From: Gordonia shandongensis DSM 45094
Lineage (GTDB): Bacteria > Actinomycetota > Actinomycetes > Mycobacteriales > Mycobacteriaceae
Direction: 5' to 3'
Assembly: GCF_000423025.1 (NCBI RefSeq)
Contig: NZ_AUHE01000008.1
Span: forward strand, 62,001 to 126,000
Length of the DNA: 64,000 bases
Shown in pieces: positions 40,388 through 49,732 of this stretch; position 1 is the first letter of the stretch; every line of letters starts with the position of its first letter. The notes beneath the pieces are model-generated. The model did not search any database. It was not told the origin of the DNA and saw nothing but the letters and a program-made list of their open reading frames with translations. The position numbers and the translations under genes are program-made.

Positions 40388-40403
40388 GTAACACGTGCGT
40401 AAC
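40388..40403 (+). promoter_or_regulatory. Candidate GlnR half-box upstream of glnA2
   Basis: GTAAC-N6-GTAAC, close to the GTnAC-N6-GAAAC unit of GlnR boxes, ending 10 bases before the glnA2 -10. This is the place an activator would bind. Confidence 0.4.
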
Positions 40404-40413
40404 CGCCGCCATC

Positions 40414-40419
40414 TAAGGT
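40414..40419 (+). promoter_or_regulatory. Leaderless -10 element of glnA2
   Basis: TAAGGT, then 6 bases, then the ATG at 40426. No ribosome site is present. Confidence 0.55.
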
Positions 40420-40425
40420 TCGGGT

Positions 40426-41763
40426 ATGGACCGCCAACAGGAATTCGTGCTGCGCACCCTCGAAGAGCGGGACATCCGCTTCGTCCGACTGTGGTTCACC
40501 GACATCCTCGGGTACCTCAAGTCGGTGGCGATCGCCCCGGCCGAACTGGAGGGCGCGTTCCTCGAGGGCATCGGGTTCGACGGGTCGGCGATCGAGGGCT
40601 TCTCGCGGGTGTCGGAGGCCGACATGGTGGCCAAACCCGATCCGTCGACCTTCCAGGTGCTGCCGTGGCGGGACGACGGCGACCTGTACTCGGCGCGCAT
40701 CTTCTGCGACATCGTCATGCCCGACGGCTCGCCGTCGTGGGCCGACCCGCGCAATGTTCTGCGCCGTCAACTCAACAAGGCCGCCGACCAGGGCTTCACC
40801 TGCTACGTGCACCCGGAGATCGAGTTCTTCCTCCTGGAGAACCGGCCGATCGACGGCACCGACCCGGTGCCCGCGGACCGCGGCGGATACTTCGATCAGG
40901 CGTTCCACGCGCTGGCGCCGAACTTCCGTCGACACGCCATCGACGCACTCGAGGCGATGGGCATCTCGGTGGAGTTCTCCCACCACGAGGGGGCGCCGGG
41001 GCAGCAGGAGATCGACCTGCGGTACGCCGACGCACTGTCGATGGCCGACAACGTGATGACCTTCCGGTACCTGGTGAAGCAGGTGGCGTTCACCGACGGC
41101 GTGCGCGCGACGTTCATGCCGAAGCCGTTCACCGAGTACCCGGGGTCGGCGATGCACACGCACATGAGTCTCTTCGAGGGCGACACGAACGCCTTCCACA
41201 ATCCGGACGACCCCATGCAGCTGTCGACGGTGGGCAAACAGTTCATCGCGGGAATCCTGCGGCACGCGGGCGAGATCAGTGCGGTCACGAACCAGTGGGT
41301 GAACAGCTACAAGCGGTTGATCTACGGCGATGAGGCGCCGACGGCCGCCACGTGGGGCGGGGCCAACCGGTCGGCGATGGTCCGCCTGCCGCTGTATACG
41401 CCGAACAAGGCCTCGTCGCGGCGGGTGGAGATCCGCACCCCCGACTCGGCGTGCAACCCGTACCTGTCGTTCGCGGTTCTGCTGGCCGCCGGACTGAAGG
41501 GCATCGAGAACGGCTACGAGCTGCCCGAAGAGGCCGAGGACAATGTGTGGGCGTTGACCGAGGCGGAACGTCGGGCGATGGGATACCGGGAACTGCCCGG
41601 GTCCCTCGCCGAGGCGCTCGCCGAGATGGAGCGGTCGGAGCTGGTCGCCGAGACGCTCGGCGAACACGTCTTCGACTACTTCCTGCGGAACAAGCGCGCC
41701 GAGTGGGCGGCGTACCGGAGCCGGGTGACGCCGTTCGAACTCGAGCAGTACCTGCCGCTGTAG
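40426..41763 (+). CDS. glnA2: Glutamine synthetase, GlnA2 type
   Basis: A 445-residue type I glutamine synthetase. The beta-grasp start [19 protein letters not shown] and [16 protein letters not shown]/glutamate-site segments [28 protein letters not shown] and [19 protein letters not shown], and the Arg-rich [11 protein letters not shown] follow the family. Short I-alpha length and no obvious adenylylation Tyr loop like the DLYELPPEE of glnA1. GlnA2 is usually secondary to GlnA1 in actinobacteria. glnE follows after 13 bases. Confidence 0.93.
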   Translation: MDRQQEFVLRTLEERDIRFVRLWFTDILGYLKSVAIAPAELEGAFLEGIGFDGSAIEGFSRVSEADMVAKPDPSTFQVLPWRDDGDLYSARIFCDIVMPDGSPSWADPRNVLRRQLNKAADQGFTCYVHPEIEFFLLENRPIDGTDPVPADRGGYFDQAFHALAPNFRRHAIDALEAMGISVEFSHHEGAPGQQEIDLRYADALSMADNVMTFRYLVKQVAFTDGVRATFMPKPFTEYPGSAMHTHMSLFEGDTNAFHNPDDPMQLSTVGKQFIAGILRHAGEISAVTNQWVNSYKRLIYGDEAPTAATWGGANRSAMVRLPLYTPNKASSRRVEIRTPDSACNPYLSFAVLLAAGLKGIENGYELPEEAEDNVWALTEAERRAMGYRELPGSLAEALAEMERSELVAETLGEHVFDYFLRNKRAEWAAYRSRVTPFELEQYLPL

Positions 41764-41776
41764 GCCGGGGTCGCCA

Positions 41777-44700
41777 GTGACTGTCTCAGGAGGACGTTCG
41801 GTCGTACCCAGCACCGGTCGGCTCGGCCTGCTGCACCCGGACGCGCGGGAACGCGTGGCGGACCTCGGGTGGTCGGGGCGCGAGAGCGTCGATCTGCTGT
41901 GGGCCCTGTCGCGGGCCCCCGACGCCGATATGGCGCTCGGGGCGCTCGGCCGCCTGCACGACACCGACCCCGACGAGTGGTCGCGGATCGACGCGGCGAT
42001 GCGCGCCGACCGCGGTCTCCGGGGGCGGCTGCTGTCCCTGCTCGGCGGATCCGATGCGCTCGGCGATCACCTCGTGGGACACGCGGGCACCTGGGAGCTG
42101 CTGATTCCCGACGATCTGCCGACCGCAGACGAGGTCCGCGAGACCATGCTGGCGGCGGTGGCCGCCGTACCCGAGCCGAGTGCGATCGACCACGGCGACC
42201 TGCTCTATCGGGCGGGCCTCACCGGCCACGACGCGGAGGCCGCGCTCCGGACCGCCTACCGGGACCAGGTGATGGTGCTGGCCGCGCACGATCTGGCGGC
42301 GACGGTCGAGGACGAGCCCGTGCTGTACCTGCCGGAGGTGGGACGGCGCCTGTCCGACCTGGCCGACGCCGCGCTGACGGCCGCCCTGTCGGTGGCGCTC
42401 GCGACCGTCGTGGGCGATGAGCCGTTCGACGGCCGGATCGCGGTGATCGCGATGGGGAAGTGCGGTGCCCGCGAACTCAACTACGTCAGCGACGTCGACG
42501 TGGTGTTCGTGGCCGAACCGGCCGACGCGACGTCGGCGCGCATCGCCGGCGAGATGATGCGGATCGGATCGTCGGCGTTCTTCGACGTCGATGCCGCGCT
42601 GCGTCCCGAGGGGAAGCGCGGCGCGCTCACGCGGACTCTGGAATCGCACGAGGCGTACTACCGGAGGTGGGCCAAGACTTGGGAGTTCCAGGCGTTGCTG
42701 AAGGCGCGGGCGATGACCGGGTCGATGGATCTGGGGCGCCGATACGTCGAGGCGACCTCCCCGCTGGTGTGGGACGCCTCGGCGCGCGAGGACTTCGTGT
42801 CCGAGGTGCAGGCGATGCGTCGACGGGTCGAGTCGCTGGTGCCCTCCGAGGAGCGGTACCGCAACATCAAACTCGGCCGGGGCGGGCTGCGCGATGTGGA
42901 GTTCGCCGTTCAACTGCTGCAGATGGTGCACGGTCGCGTCGACACGCACCTGCACGTCCAGTCGACGGTCGACGCATTGGCGGCGCTCACCGACGGCGGC
43001 TACATCGGACGCGACGACGGCGCCAACCTGTCGGCGTCGTATCAGTTCCTGCGGCTGTTGGAGCACCGTCTGCAGCTGCAGCGGTTCAGCCGCACCCACC
43101 TCCTCCCGGACAGCAGCGATCCGGGCGCGATGCGGTGGCTGGCCCGTGCCGCGCACATCCGCCCCGAGGGAGACAAGGACGCCCGCGAGACGCTGATCGC
43201 CGAACTCAAGAGGCAGCGGGCCCGCGTCCGGCACCTGCACGAGAAGTTGTTCTATCGTCCGCTGCTGGAGTCGGTGGCACGTCTCGACAAGGGCGCTCTG
43301 CGGTTGTCGGACGAGTCGGCCAAACGGCAGCTCGCGGTCCTGGGCTACGTGTTCCCGGACCGCGCGCTGGCCCACATCCGGGCCCTGGCGTCCGAACCGG
43401 GCCGGAGCGGACAGATCCAGGCACTGATCCTGCCGGGGCTCCTCGAGCACATCAGCGACACCCCAGACCCCGATGCGGGCCTCCTCAACTATCGCCGCCT
43501 GTGCGACGAGATGGCCGGTGTCGTGTGGTTCCTGCGTCTGCTGCGCGACGACGGCGTGGTCGCCGAACGTCTCATGCACGTGCTGGGCACCAGCGAGTAC
43601 ATCGCGGATCTGCTGGTGCGGTCGCCCGATGTGATCGCGCTGTACTCGTCGGGTGCGGCCGGCCCGAAGCTCATCGAGATCGACTCGGCGGACGTCGTCA
43701 AGGGGCTGCGCGCGTCGACGATGCGGGCCGGCGACCTGCAGCGGGCGATCGCCGTCGCGCGGTCGCATCGGCGGGCGGAGCTGGCGCGGATCGCCTCGGC
43801 CGATCTGCTGGGCCTGATGTCGGTCCAGGAGGTGTGCCGCGCCCTGTCGACGGTGTGGGCAGGGGTTCTGGGGGCGGCGCTCGACAAGGTCATCGAGTCG
43901 TCGCTCGCCGAGGCCGGTCACACGGAAGCCGGTCGCACGGCGCCGGCTCGGATCGCCGTCATCGGCATGGGACGGCTCGGCGGCGGCGAACTCGGTTACG
44001 GCTCGGACGCCGACGTGATGTTCGTCTGCGAACCCAACGACGGAGTGTCCGACGAGGAGGCGCTGACGTGGTCGACGTCGATCGCCGACCGCGTCCGGAG
44101 CCTCCTGGGGTCGCCGAGCTCAGACCCGCCGCTGGAAGTCGACGTGGGATTGCGACCGGAGGGCAGGAACGGGCCGATCGTGCGGACCCTCACCTCGTAT
44201 GAGGCGTACTACCGCCAGTGGGCGCAGGCGTGGGAGGTGCAGGCGCTGCTGCGCGCGCACGCCGTCGCGGGCGATGAGCAGCTCGGGTTGGCCTTCCTCC
44301 TGATGATCGACGCGACGCGGTACCCGGACGGTGGGGTGTCGCCCGACGCGGTCCGCGAGATCCGTCGAATCAAGGCGCGCGTGGACGCCGAGCGGCTGCC
44401 GCGCGGCGCCGATCCGGCGACGCACACGAAACTCGGTCGGGGCGGACTGGCCGACGTGGAGTGGACGGTGCAGCTCATGCAGTTGCGGTACGCGCACCGG
44501 TATCCGGAACTGCACAACACGTCCACGCTGCAGAGCCTCGCGGCGATCGGCGCGCTCGACCTGCTGCCGCAGGACCAGGTCGACATCTTGAGCGAGGCGT
44601 GGCTCACGGCCACCGAGGCCCGCAACGCCCTGGTGCTGGTGCGCGGAAAGCCGGTCGATCAGCTGCCGGGCCCGGGACGTCAACTGCGTTCGGTGGCGTA

Positions 44701-44803
44701 CGCCGCCGGGTGGTCGCAGGACGAGGCCCAAGAGTTCCTGGAGCACTACATGCGCGTCACGCGGCGCGCCAAGGCCGTCGTCGTCGACGTGTTCGGCGGC
44801 TGA
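41777..44803 (+). CDS. glnE: Bifunctional glutamine-synthetase adenylyltransferase/adenylyl-removing enzyme GlnE
   Basis: A 1008-residue protein with two nucleotidyltransferase halves. The first has [19 protein letters not shown], the second [21 protein letters not shown]; both carry the G-x(n)-S-D-x-D metal motif and each is followed by [11 protein letters not shown] or [11 protein letters not shown]. One half adds and the other removes AMP on the regulatory Tyr of GlnA1, setting its activity to nitrogen status. It starts at GTG 41777 in the glnA2-glnE operon and is immediately followed by a lipase gene (ATG right after the stop). Confidence 0.95.
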   Translation: MTVSGGRSVVPSTGRLGLLHPDARERVADLGWSGRESVDLLWALSRAPDADMALGALGRLHDTDPDEWSRIDAAMRADRGLRGRLLSLLGGSDALGDHLVGHAGTWELLIPDDLPTADEVRETMLAAVAAVPEPSAIDHGDLLYRAGLTGHDAEAALRTAYRDQVMVLAAHDLAATVEDEPVLYLPEVGRRLSDLADAALTAALSVALATVVGDEPFDGRIAVIAMGKCGARELNYVSDVDVVFVAEPADATSARIAGEMMRIGSSAFFDVDAALRPEGKRGALTRTLESHEAYYRRWAKTWEFQALLKARAMTGSMDLGRRYVEATSPLVWDASAREDFVSEVQAMRRRVESLVPSEERYRNIKLGRGGLRDVEFAVQLLQMVHGRVDTHLHVQSTVDALAALTDGGYIGRDDGANLSASYQFLRLLEHRLQLQRFSRTHLLPDSSDPGAMRWLARAAHIRPEGDKDARETLIAELKRQRARVRHLHEKLFYRPLLESVARLDKGALRLSDESAKRQLAVLGYVFPDRALAHIRALASEPGRSGQIQALILPGLLEHISDTPDPDAGLLNYRRLCDEMAGVVWFLRLLRDDGVVAERLMHVLGTSEYIADLLVRSPDVIALYSSGAAGPKLIEIDSADVVKGLRASTMRAGDLQRAIAVARSHRRAELARIASADLLGLMSVQEVCRALSTVWAGVLGAALDKVIESSLAEAGHTEAGRTAPARIAVIGMGRLGGGELGYGSDADVMFVCEPNDGVSDEEALTWSTSIADRVRSLLGSPSSDPPLEVDVGLRPEGRNGPIVRTLTSYEAYYRQWAQAWEVQALLRAHAVAGDEQLGLAFLLMIDATRYPDGGVSPDAVREIRRIKARVDAERLPRGADPATHTKLGRGGLADVEWTVQLMQLRYAHRYPELHNTSTLQSLAAIGALDLLPQDQVDILSEAWLTATEARNALVLVRGKPVDQLPGPGRQLRSVAYAAGWSQDEAQEFLEHYMRVTRRAKAVVVDVFGG

Positions 44804-45940
44804 ATGACCAACCTTCTGCACCGGCATTGGGGCCGGCCGGTCGCTGCGGTCGTGACGGCGGGCATGCGGGCCGGTCAGCGTGTGTCGGCGCCGGCGTTGT
44901 GGGCGGCGCGACGGATCGTGCGCCGGCTGCCGATCGAGCGCGTCGCCGCCATCGGCGACGACGAGACGCAGGCCAAGACCAAGGTGGTCTACGACTTCTT
45001 CTCGGGAATCGGACCCGAGCTGGCCGACCCCGGCGGCACCCTGCCGGGCGCGAACCGGTGGGGCCGGCCGTGTCATCCGGAGCGGCCCAACCCGGTGATC
45101 CTCGTGCACGGCACCGGCGGCGGCGCCCAGACCAACTGGGGCACCTATGTGCCGCTGCTGACCGACGCCGGATTCTCGGTGTTCACCCTCACCTACGGGG
45201 CCATCGAGGGGTCGCGGTGGCCGATCTCCGCGCTCGGCGGCATGCGCCGGATCGAGGAGTCGGCCGAGGAGTTCGGCGCCTTCGTGGACCGGGTGCTCGC
45301 GTCGACGGGCGCCGAACGCGTCGATGTGGTCGGCCATTCGCAGGGGACGCTGGTGCCCGCCTACTGGGCCAAGTTCCTCGGCGGTGCCGACCGGATCGAC
45401 AAGTACGTGTCGCTGGCTCCGCTGTGGGAGGGGACGGCCGCGTTCTCCGAGTCGCGGCCGGTGATGGCGGCGCTCGGCGACGCCCTGGGCATCGATCCGT
45501 CCGCGGTGGTGCCCTGCCGCGCTCTTCCGCAGATGATGCGCGGGTCGCTGTTTCTGCGCCGGCTCAACGGCGGCGGCGGGCCGTACGTCCCCGGCATCCG
45601 GTACACGAACATCTCCACGATGCGTGACGAACTGGTCACGCCGTACACGTCGGGTCAGGTCGAGGGAGGTCCGGACGACTCGGTGGTCAACATCGTCCTG
45701 CAGGCCGGGTGCCCGCGCGACCTGTCCGACCACCTCGGGATCTGCGGGTCGCCGCGGGCGGCGGCGATGGTCCTCAACGCACTCGACGATCATCGCGAGT
45801 GGGCGATTCCGTGCCGACTGGTGTCGCCCTTCTTCGGTTCGCCGCTGCTGGCGCGGACCGGGGGCCTCCCGCAGCTCATCACCCCGTTCGCGCCGGGACT
45901 GATCGGCGGGCACGACCTCCCGGCCGCCCGGTCACGCTAG
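44804..45940 (+). CDS. Alpha/beta-hydrolase, lipase class 2 family
   Basis: A 378-residue lipase-like protein. The oxyanion region PVILVHGTGGGAQTNWG, nucleophile in VVGHSQGTLVPAYWAK and a C-terminal His (GGHDLP or the CGSPRAAA region) suggest a triacylglycerol or polyester hydrolase. No cleavable signal peptide is clear, although residues 12-30 are weakly hydrophobic, so secretion is uncertain. Its ATG directly follows the glnE TGA, implying coupling, yet no functional link to nitrogen is obvious. The 8 bases after it separate it from the convergent FKBP gene. Confidence 0.82.
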   Translation: MTNLLHRHWGRPVAAVVTAGMRAGQRVSAPALWAARRIVRRLPIERVAAIGDDETQAKTKVVYDFFSGIGPELADPGGTLPGANRWGRPCHPERPNPVILVHGTGGGAQTNWGTYVPLLTDAGFSVFTLTYGAIEGSRWPISALGGMRRIEESAEEFGAFVDRVLASTGAERVDVVGHSQGTLVPAYWAKFLGGADRIDKYVSLAPLWEGTAAFSESRPVMAALGDALGIDPSAVVPCRALPQMMRGSLFLRRLNGGGGPYVPGIRYTNISTMRDELVTPYTSGQVEGGPDDSVVNIVLQAGCPRDLSDHLGICGSPRAAAMVLNALDDHREWAIPCRLVSPFFGSPLLARTGGLPQLITPFAPGLIGGHDLPAARSR

Positions 45941-45948
45941 GCGGGTCG

Positions 45949-46545
45949 TCAGGAGCCGGTGGTCCCGGTGATCTTCAGGACGAAGACGAGGGAGTCATCG
46001 GGCTCGATGCCGGCGTCGGGGCTGCCGCCACTGGGGCCGTACCCGTCGGCGGGCGGCATGGCGACGGCCACGGTGGAGCCGACCGTCTGCCCGATCAGCG
46101 CCTTCTGGAATCCGGCGACGACGGTCGAGACGGGGAAGGGGACGGGGGTTCCGTTCGCGTACGAGGAGTCGAACACCCGGGAGTCGCGGCCGTTGACGCC
46201 CTCGTAGAGGACGTCCGCGGTGGAGTCCTCGCAGACCACGTCGCCGTCGCCCTTCACCAGGGTGTGGACGGCGGTCTCGTCGACGGAGAACGGTGTCGTC
46301 AGATCGACCGAGGGGGCTTTGTTCGCGGCGTCGTCGGTGACGGCGACCGTGACCGAGCCCGCCGTCCCGTCGAGCTTCCACGTCGGCGACGCGTCGGCGG
46401 CGACGGGTTCGCAGGGCTGCGACGACGTCCCGTCACCGGCCGTCGAGGCCGATGCCGACGCATCGTCGGAGTCGGAGGAGCATCCCGCGGTGAGGGCGAG
46501 CGCGAGAACGGCGGCGGGAACGACGGCGAGGGCTTTGAGCTTCAT
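45949..46545 (-). CDS. FKBP-type peptidyl-prolyl isomerase-like lipoprotein (copy 1)
   Basis: A 198-residue lipoprotein. Lipobox LTAGC with Cys22 after a hydrophobic signal, then a Ser/Ala-rich tether and an FKBP-like C-terminal domain (FDSSYANGTPVPF, VVAGFQKALIGQTVGSTVAVAMPPADGYG, DSLVFVLKI). It probably acts on protein folding outside the membrane. Two Cys in the mature part (QPCEP and VVCED) may form a disulfide. A TACGCT lies 8 bases before the ATG. Paralogue of the next gene. Confidence 0.87.
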   Translation of the reverse strand: MKLKALAVVPAAVLALALTAGCSSDSDDASASASTAGDGTSSQPCEPVAADASPTWKLDGTAGSVTVAVTDDAANKAPSVDLTTPFSVDETAVHTLVKGDGDVVCEDSTADVLYEGVNGRDSRVFDSSYANGTPVPFPVSTVVAGFQKALIGQTVGSTVAVAMPPADGYGPSGGSPDAGIEPDDSLVFVLKITGTTGS

Positions 46546-46578
46546 GGCTCGTCAGCGTAGCCGCACCGCCGATGGCCG

Positions 46579-47226
46579 CTAGAACCCGGGCGACTCGGTG
46601 GCGGCGAGGATCCGCAGGACGAAGACCAGACTGTCACCGGGTTTGATCCGACCGTCCTCGGTGCCGTCGGGGTAGCCGTCGGCGGGCGCCACCACGACGC
46701 CGACCGTCGACCCGACCGTCTGTCCCACGATGGCGCGCCGGAATCCCGGAACCACCTGGGAGGCCTCCAACGCAAGCGGTTGCCCCTTGTAGTACGTGCT
46801 GTCGAAGGTGTCGTCGGTGCGGCCGTTGACGGCCGTGTAGCAGACGCTCGTCGTGGATTCGTCGGTGACGCGCGGGCCGTCGCCCTTGCTGAACGTCTTG
46901 ACCTGCGTCTCGTACACCGAGAACGGGGTGGTGATCGAGATCAGCGGCCCGTGGGTGCTCGTGGCGGGAGCGAGAGCGGCCTTCCCCGTCGCGCCCCGCA
47001 CCGTCCACTGCGGGCGTGTGGTGGATGCGGCGTCCTCGGTGGGGCAGCGGCCGCTGTAGACATCCGTGGGATCCGGGTCGACGACCGCCGTGATGCCGTT
47101 GACCACACTCGGGGTCGACGCGTCGGCCTCATCGGACGGTGCATCGCCGGAACAGCCGGTGAGCGCGACGACGGCGGCCGATGCGGCGGCGAGTGCGGGA
47201 ACGAGGAACTTGGCCCGGTGCTTCAC
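46579..47226 (-). CDS. FKBP-type peptidyl-prolyl isomerase-like lipoprotein (copy 2)
   Basis: A 215-residue lipoprotein with lipobox LTGC (Cys25) and an FKBP domain (FDSTYYKGQPLALEASQVVPG, FRRAIVGQTVGSTVGVVVAPADGYP, DSLVFVLRI). It shares block order and both mature Cys with copy 1, so the pair is a tandem duplication with considerable divergence. GTG 47226 is 7 bases from TACAGT, a leaderless arrangement. Only 33 bases separate it from copy 1. Confidence 0.87.
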   Translation of the reverse strand: MKHRAKFLVPALAAASAAVVALTGCSGDAPSDEADASTPSVVNGITAVVDPDPTDVYSGRCPTEDAASTTRPQWTVRGATGKAALAPATSTHGPLISITTPFSVYETQVKTFSKGDGPRVTDESTTSVCYTAVNGRTDDTFDSTYYKGQPLALEASQVVPGFRRAIVGQTVGSTVGVVVAPADGYPDGTEDGRIKPGDSLVFVLRILAATESPGF

Positions 47227-47233
47227 CGTCGCG

Positions 47234-47239
47234 ACTGTA
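47234..47239 (-). promoter_or_regulatory. Leaderless -10 element of FKBP copy 2
   Basis: TACAGT on the minus strand, then 7 bases, then GTG 47226. Confidence 0.5.
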
Positions 47240-47326
47240 ACACCCGCCCGACAACACCCCGACCGATCCTCGTCCCGATCCCCCGGGACCGGTCCCGCGT
47301 CGCGTCGACACCGTCCACCGCGTGCG

Positions 47327-47361
47327 GCGAGGCTCCCGCGGCCGTGCCCCGGAAGCCTCGC
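47327..47361 (-). terminator. Long-loop hairpin after glnA1
   Basis: GCGAGGCT and AGCCTCGC form a perfect 8-bp stem around a 19-base GC-rich loop, 33 bases after the glnA1 stop. A separate palindrome GGGACCGGTCCC lies at 47285-47296. Confidence 0.45.
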
Positions 47362-47393
47362 GCGACATCACACGGATCAGCAGTCCCAGGAGC

Positions 47394-48827
47394 TCAGCAG
47401 TCGTAGTACAGGCTGAACTCGTAGGGGTGCGGGCGGATCTGGATCGGCTCGATCTCGTCCTCGCGCTTGAGGGCGACCCACGTCTCGATGAGATCCTCGG
47501 TGAACACGCCGCCCGCGGTCAGGTAGTCGTGGTCGGCCTCCAGACGATCGATCACCGCCGACAGGGAGGTCGGCGCCTGCGGGATGCCCTTGGCCTCCTC
47601 CGGCGGCAGTTCGTAGAGATCCTTGTCGACGGGCTCGTGAGGTTCGATGCGGTTCTTCACCCCGTCGAGCCCGGCCATCATCATCGCCGCGAACGCCAGG
47701 TACGGGTTGCCCGAGCTGTCCGGGCAACGGAACTCGATGCGCTTGGCCTTCGGGTTGTTGCCGGTGATCGGGATGCGGACGCAGGCGCTCCGATTGCGCT
47801 GGCTGTACACGAGGTTGATCGGTGCCTCGTATCCCGGAACGAGACGCTTGTACGAGTTGATCGTCGGGTTCGTGAACGCCAGCAGGCTCGGGGCGTGATG
47901 CAGGATGCCGCCGATGTAGTAGCGCGCTGTGTCGGAGAGTCCCGCATACCCGGCCTCATCGTGGAACAGCGGCTTGCCGTCCTTCCACAGCGACTGGTGC
48001 GCGTGCATCCCGGACCCGTTGTCGCCGAACAGGGGCTTCGGCATGAATGTCGCGGACCTGCCGTTGCGCCACGCGGTGTTCTTGATGATGTATTTGAACA
48101 GCTGGACGTCGTCGGCCGCGTGCAGCAGCGTGTTGAACTTGTAGTTGATCTCGGCCTGGCCGCCGGTGCCGACCTCGTGGTGGCCGCGTTCCAGGGTGAA
48201 CCCCGAGTCGGTGAGGTTCGACGACATCTCGTCGCGCAGATCCACATAGTGGTCGTAGGGGGCGACGGGGAAGTAGCCGCCCTTCTGCCGCACCTTGTAA
48301 CCCTTGTTGGGGGTGCCGTCGGGGTTGGTCTGGGAGCCCGAGTTCCACCACCCCGACTCGGACTCCACCCGGTAGTGGGTGGAGTTGACCTCGGAGGTGA
48401 ACGACACCGAGTCGAAGATGTAGAACTCGGCCTCGGCGCCGAAGAAGCAGGTGTCGGCGATGCCGGTCGAGACCAGATAGTCCTCCGCCTTGCGCGCGAC
48501 GTTGCGCGGGTCGCGGCTGTACGCCTCGCGGGTGAACGGATCGTGGACGAAGAAGCTGATGTTCATCGTCTTCGCCTTGCGGAACGGGTCGATCCGGGCG
48601 GTGGCCGGGTCGGGCAGCAACATCATGTCCGACTCGTCGATCGACTGGAATCCACGGATCGATGAACCGTCGAAAGCCAGGCCCTCGGAGAACACGTCCT
48701 CGTCGAACGCCGATGCGGGGATGGAGAAGTGCTGCATCTGACCGGGCAGATCGCAGAAGCGGATGTCGATGTATTCGACGCCCTCGGTGCGGATGCCCTC
48801 GAGCAGTTCTTCGTTCGTGCTGTACAC
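47394..48827 (-). CDS. glnA1: Glutamine synthetase GlnA1 (main, adenylylated type)
   Basis: A 477-residue type I-beta glutamine synthetase, the central ammonium-assimilating enzyme. Landmarks: [62 protein letters not shown], and the adenylylation loop [10 protein letters not shown] with Tyr near residue 403, target of GlnE. GTG 48827 is chosen: AGGAG lies 10 bases upstream, and the frame to 48917 has no family counterpart. A four-part GlnR box lies at 48935-48972 and a -10 TACTCT at 48919-48924, giving a leader of about 85 bases. Confidence 0.95.
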   Translation of the reverse strand: MYSTNEELLEGIRTEGVEYIDIRFCDLPGQMQHFSIPASAFDEDVFSEGLAFDGSSIRGFQSIDESDMMLLPDPATARIDPFRKAKTMNISFFVHDPFTREAYSRDPRNVARKAEDYLVSTGIADTCFFGAEAEFYIFDSVSFTSEVNSTHYRVESESGWWNSGSQTNPDGTPNKGYKVRQKGGYFPVAPYDHYVDLRDEMSSNLTDSGFTLERGHHEVGTGGQAEINYKFNTLLHAADDVQLFKYIIKNTAWRNGRSATFMPKPLFGDNGSGMHAHQSLWKDGKPLFHDEAGYAGLSDTARYYIGGILHHAPSLLAFTNPTINSYKRLVPGYEAPINLVYSQRNRSACVRIPITGNNPKAKRIEFRCPDSSGNPYLAFAAMMMAGLDGVKNRIEPHEPVDKDLYELPPEEAKGIPQAPTSLSAVIDRLEADHDYLTAGGVFTEDLIETWVALKREDEIEPIQIRPHPYEFSLYYDC

Positions 48828-48856
48828 GGTCGCCTGACTCCTAACAGTGAATCTCT

Positions 48857-48875
48857 GGCCAGAACTTCTCTGGCC
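48857..48875 (-). promoter_or_regulatory. Hairpin in the glnA1 leader
   Basis: GGCCAGA, 5-base loop, TCTGGCC: a perfect 7-bp stem 30 bases before the glnA1 start, built from a direct repeat of TCTCTGGCC. It may stabilise the leader or act on translation. Confidence 0.4.
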
Positions 48876-48918
48876 GGAGCCGCGCCTGGAGGTCGTCGAG
48901 GCGCGAATCTCGGTCATC

Positions 48919-48924
48919 AGAGTA
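48919..48924 (-). promoter_or_regulatory. -10 element of glnA1
   Basis: TACTCT on the minus strand, directly downstream of the GlnR box. The expected -35 position has no consensus, as is typical of an activator-dependent promoter. Confidence 0.45.
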
Positions 48925-48934
48925 CGGAGATGAC

Positions 48935-48972
48935 GTTGCTCATGCGATAAACGGATGTTTCTCCCGTGTTAC
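48935..48972 (-). promoter_or_regulatory. GlnR box upstream of glnA1
   Basis: Read on the minus strand the site is GTAAC-N6-GAAAC-N6-TTATC-N6-GCAAC. The first pair fits the actinobacterial GlnR consensus (GTnAC-N6-GAAAC) exactly and the second pair partly, all with exact N6 spacing. It ends about 11 bases before the -10. Confidence 0.75.
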
Positions 48973-49059
48973 GTGGGCGGCGTCGAGGCGACCGGAGGCC
49001 CTCACCACGGGGGCCTGCGTGGTGCGCGTCACCGGATTGGGGTCCGGCGGCGCGCTGGC

Positions 49060-49065
49060 TACCAT
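49060..49065 (+). promoter_or_regulatory. Leaderless -10 element of the uORF-RDD transcript
   Basis: TACCAT, then 7 bases, then the ATG of an eight-codon ORF at 49073. Confidence 0.5.
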
Positions 49066-49072
49066 TGGGGCC

Positions 49073-49099
49073 ATGATTCTCGGCCGAGGAGTGCAGTAG
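49073..49099 (+). CDS. Eight-codon leaderless upstream ORF coupled to the RDD gene
   Basis: ATG 49073 to TAG 49097-49099 encodes MILGRGVQ. The -10 TACCAT is 7 bases upstream, so the transcript would begin at or next to the ATG. The stop overlaps the GTG of the RDD gene (TAGTG), and the ribosome site GAGGAG of the RDD gene lies inside this ORF. Short leaderless ORFs of this kind are known to be common in mycobacteria. Translation here is inferred, not shown. Confidence 0.45.
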   Translation: MILGRGVQ

Positions 49100-49632
49100 T
49101 GGCGCGTGCAACGGGTACCTGGCTGTCGGGTCCGCAGTTCCACGGCGCCGACGACAACGAGTATCGCGGTCAGGACCTCGGCCTGCCGGAGTCCGGCCCC
49201 GGGGCGTTGGCCGGCGGCTGGCACCGGGTGGTCGGGCTCCTTCTGGACTGGCTCATCGCCGGCGGTCTCGCGATCGCCTTCGTGGGGGTTCGCGCCGCCG
49301 AGGGCATGGCCTCGAGCTACGAGATGACGATGCGTGTGGCCGCCGTCCCGCAGCTGGCGATCTGGTTCGTGATCGGTGTGCTGGCGGCGGCGTTCTTCGG
49401 GTTCACTCCGGGCCAGTACATCGCGGGCACGCGCGTGGCACGCGTGGACCTGGGGGCCGACCGGGTGGGCGCCGAGGTCGCGGGGGAGTCTCCGCGCGCC
49501 GCCGTCGGTCCGATCCGGTCGCTGGGACGGCAGCTGATCCTGCTGTTCGTGGTGCCGGCGCTCATCAACGACTACAACGGACGGGCGATGCACGACCGGG
49601 CGACGGGAACGGCGATCGTCCGCACGCGGTAG
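49099..49632 (+). CDS. RDD family membrane protein
   Basis: A 177-residue protein from GTG 49099, with GAGGAG 7 bases upstream. Three hydrophobic segments are visible: near residues 45-62 (VGLLLDWLIAGGLAIAFVG), 80-105 (AVPQLAIWFVIGVLAAAFFG) and 145-160 (LILLFVVPALI). The RDD motif residues appear as an R before the first segment, LLDW, and NGRAMHDRATGTAIV near the C-terminus. The position next to glnA1 matches Rv2219A. Function is unknown; some RDD proteins are thought to be ion antiporters. Confidence 0.87.
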   Translation: MARATGTWLSGPQFHGADDNEYRGQDLGLPESGPGALAGGWHRVVGLLLDWLIAGGLAIAFVGVRAAEGMASSYEMTMRVAAVPQLAIWFVIGVLAAAFFGFTPGQYIAGTRVARVDLGADRVGAEVAGESPRAAVGPIRSLGRQLILLFVVPALINDYNGRAMHDRATGTAIVRTR

Positions 49633-49732
49633 GTCCGCGTCGTCCGCGATTGACACACACCGTCGTTCTGAACAACGATCAACGTCACCATTGATCGATG
49701 GCAGCGTCGGCTGCCGCCAGGAGGATCGTGCG

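Noticed and set aside
40174..41964. A 596-codon frame antisense to glnA2
   Set aside because: It covers glnA2, its promoter and the start of glnE on the wrong strand and has no motif.
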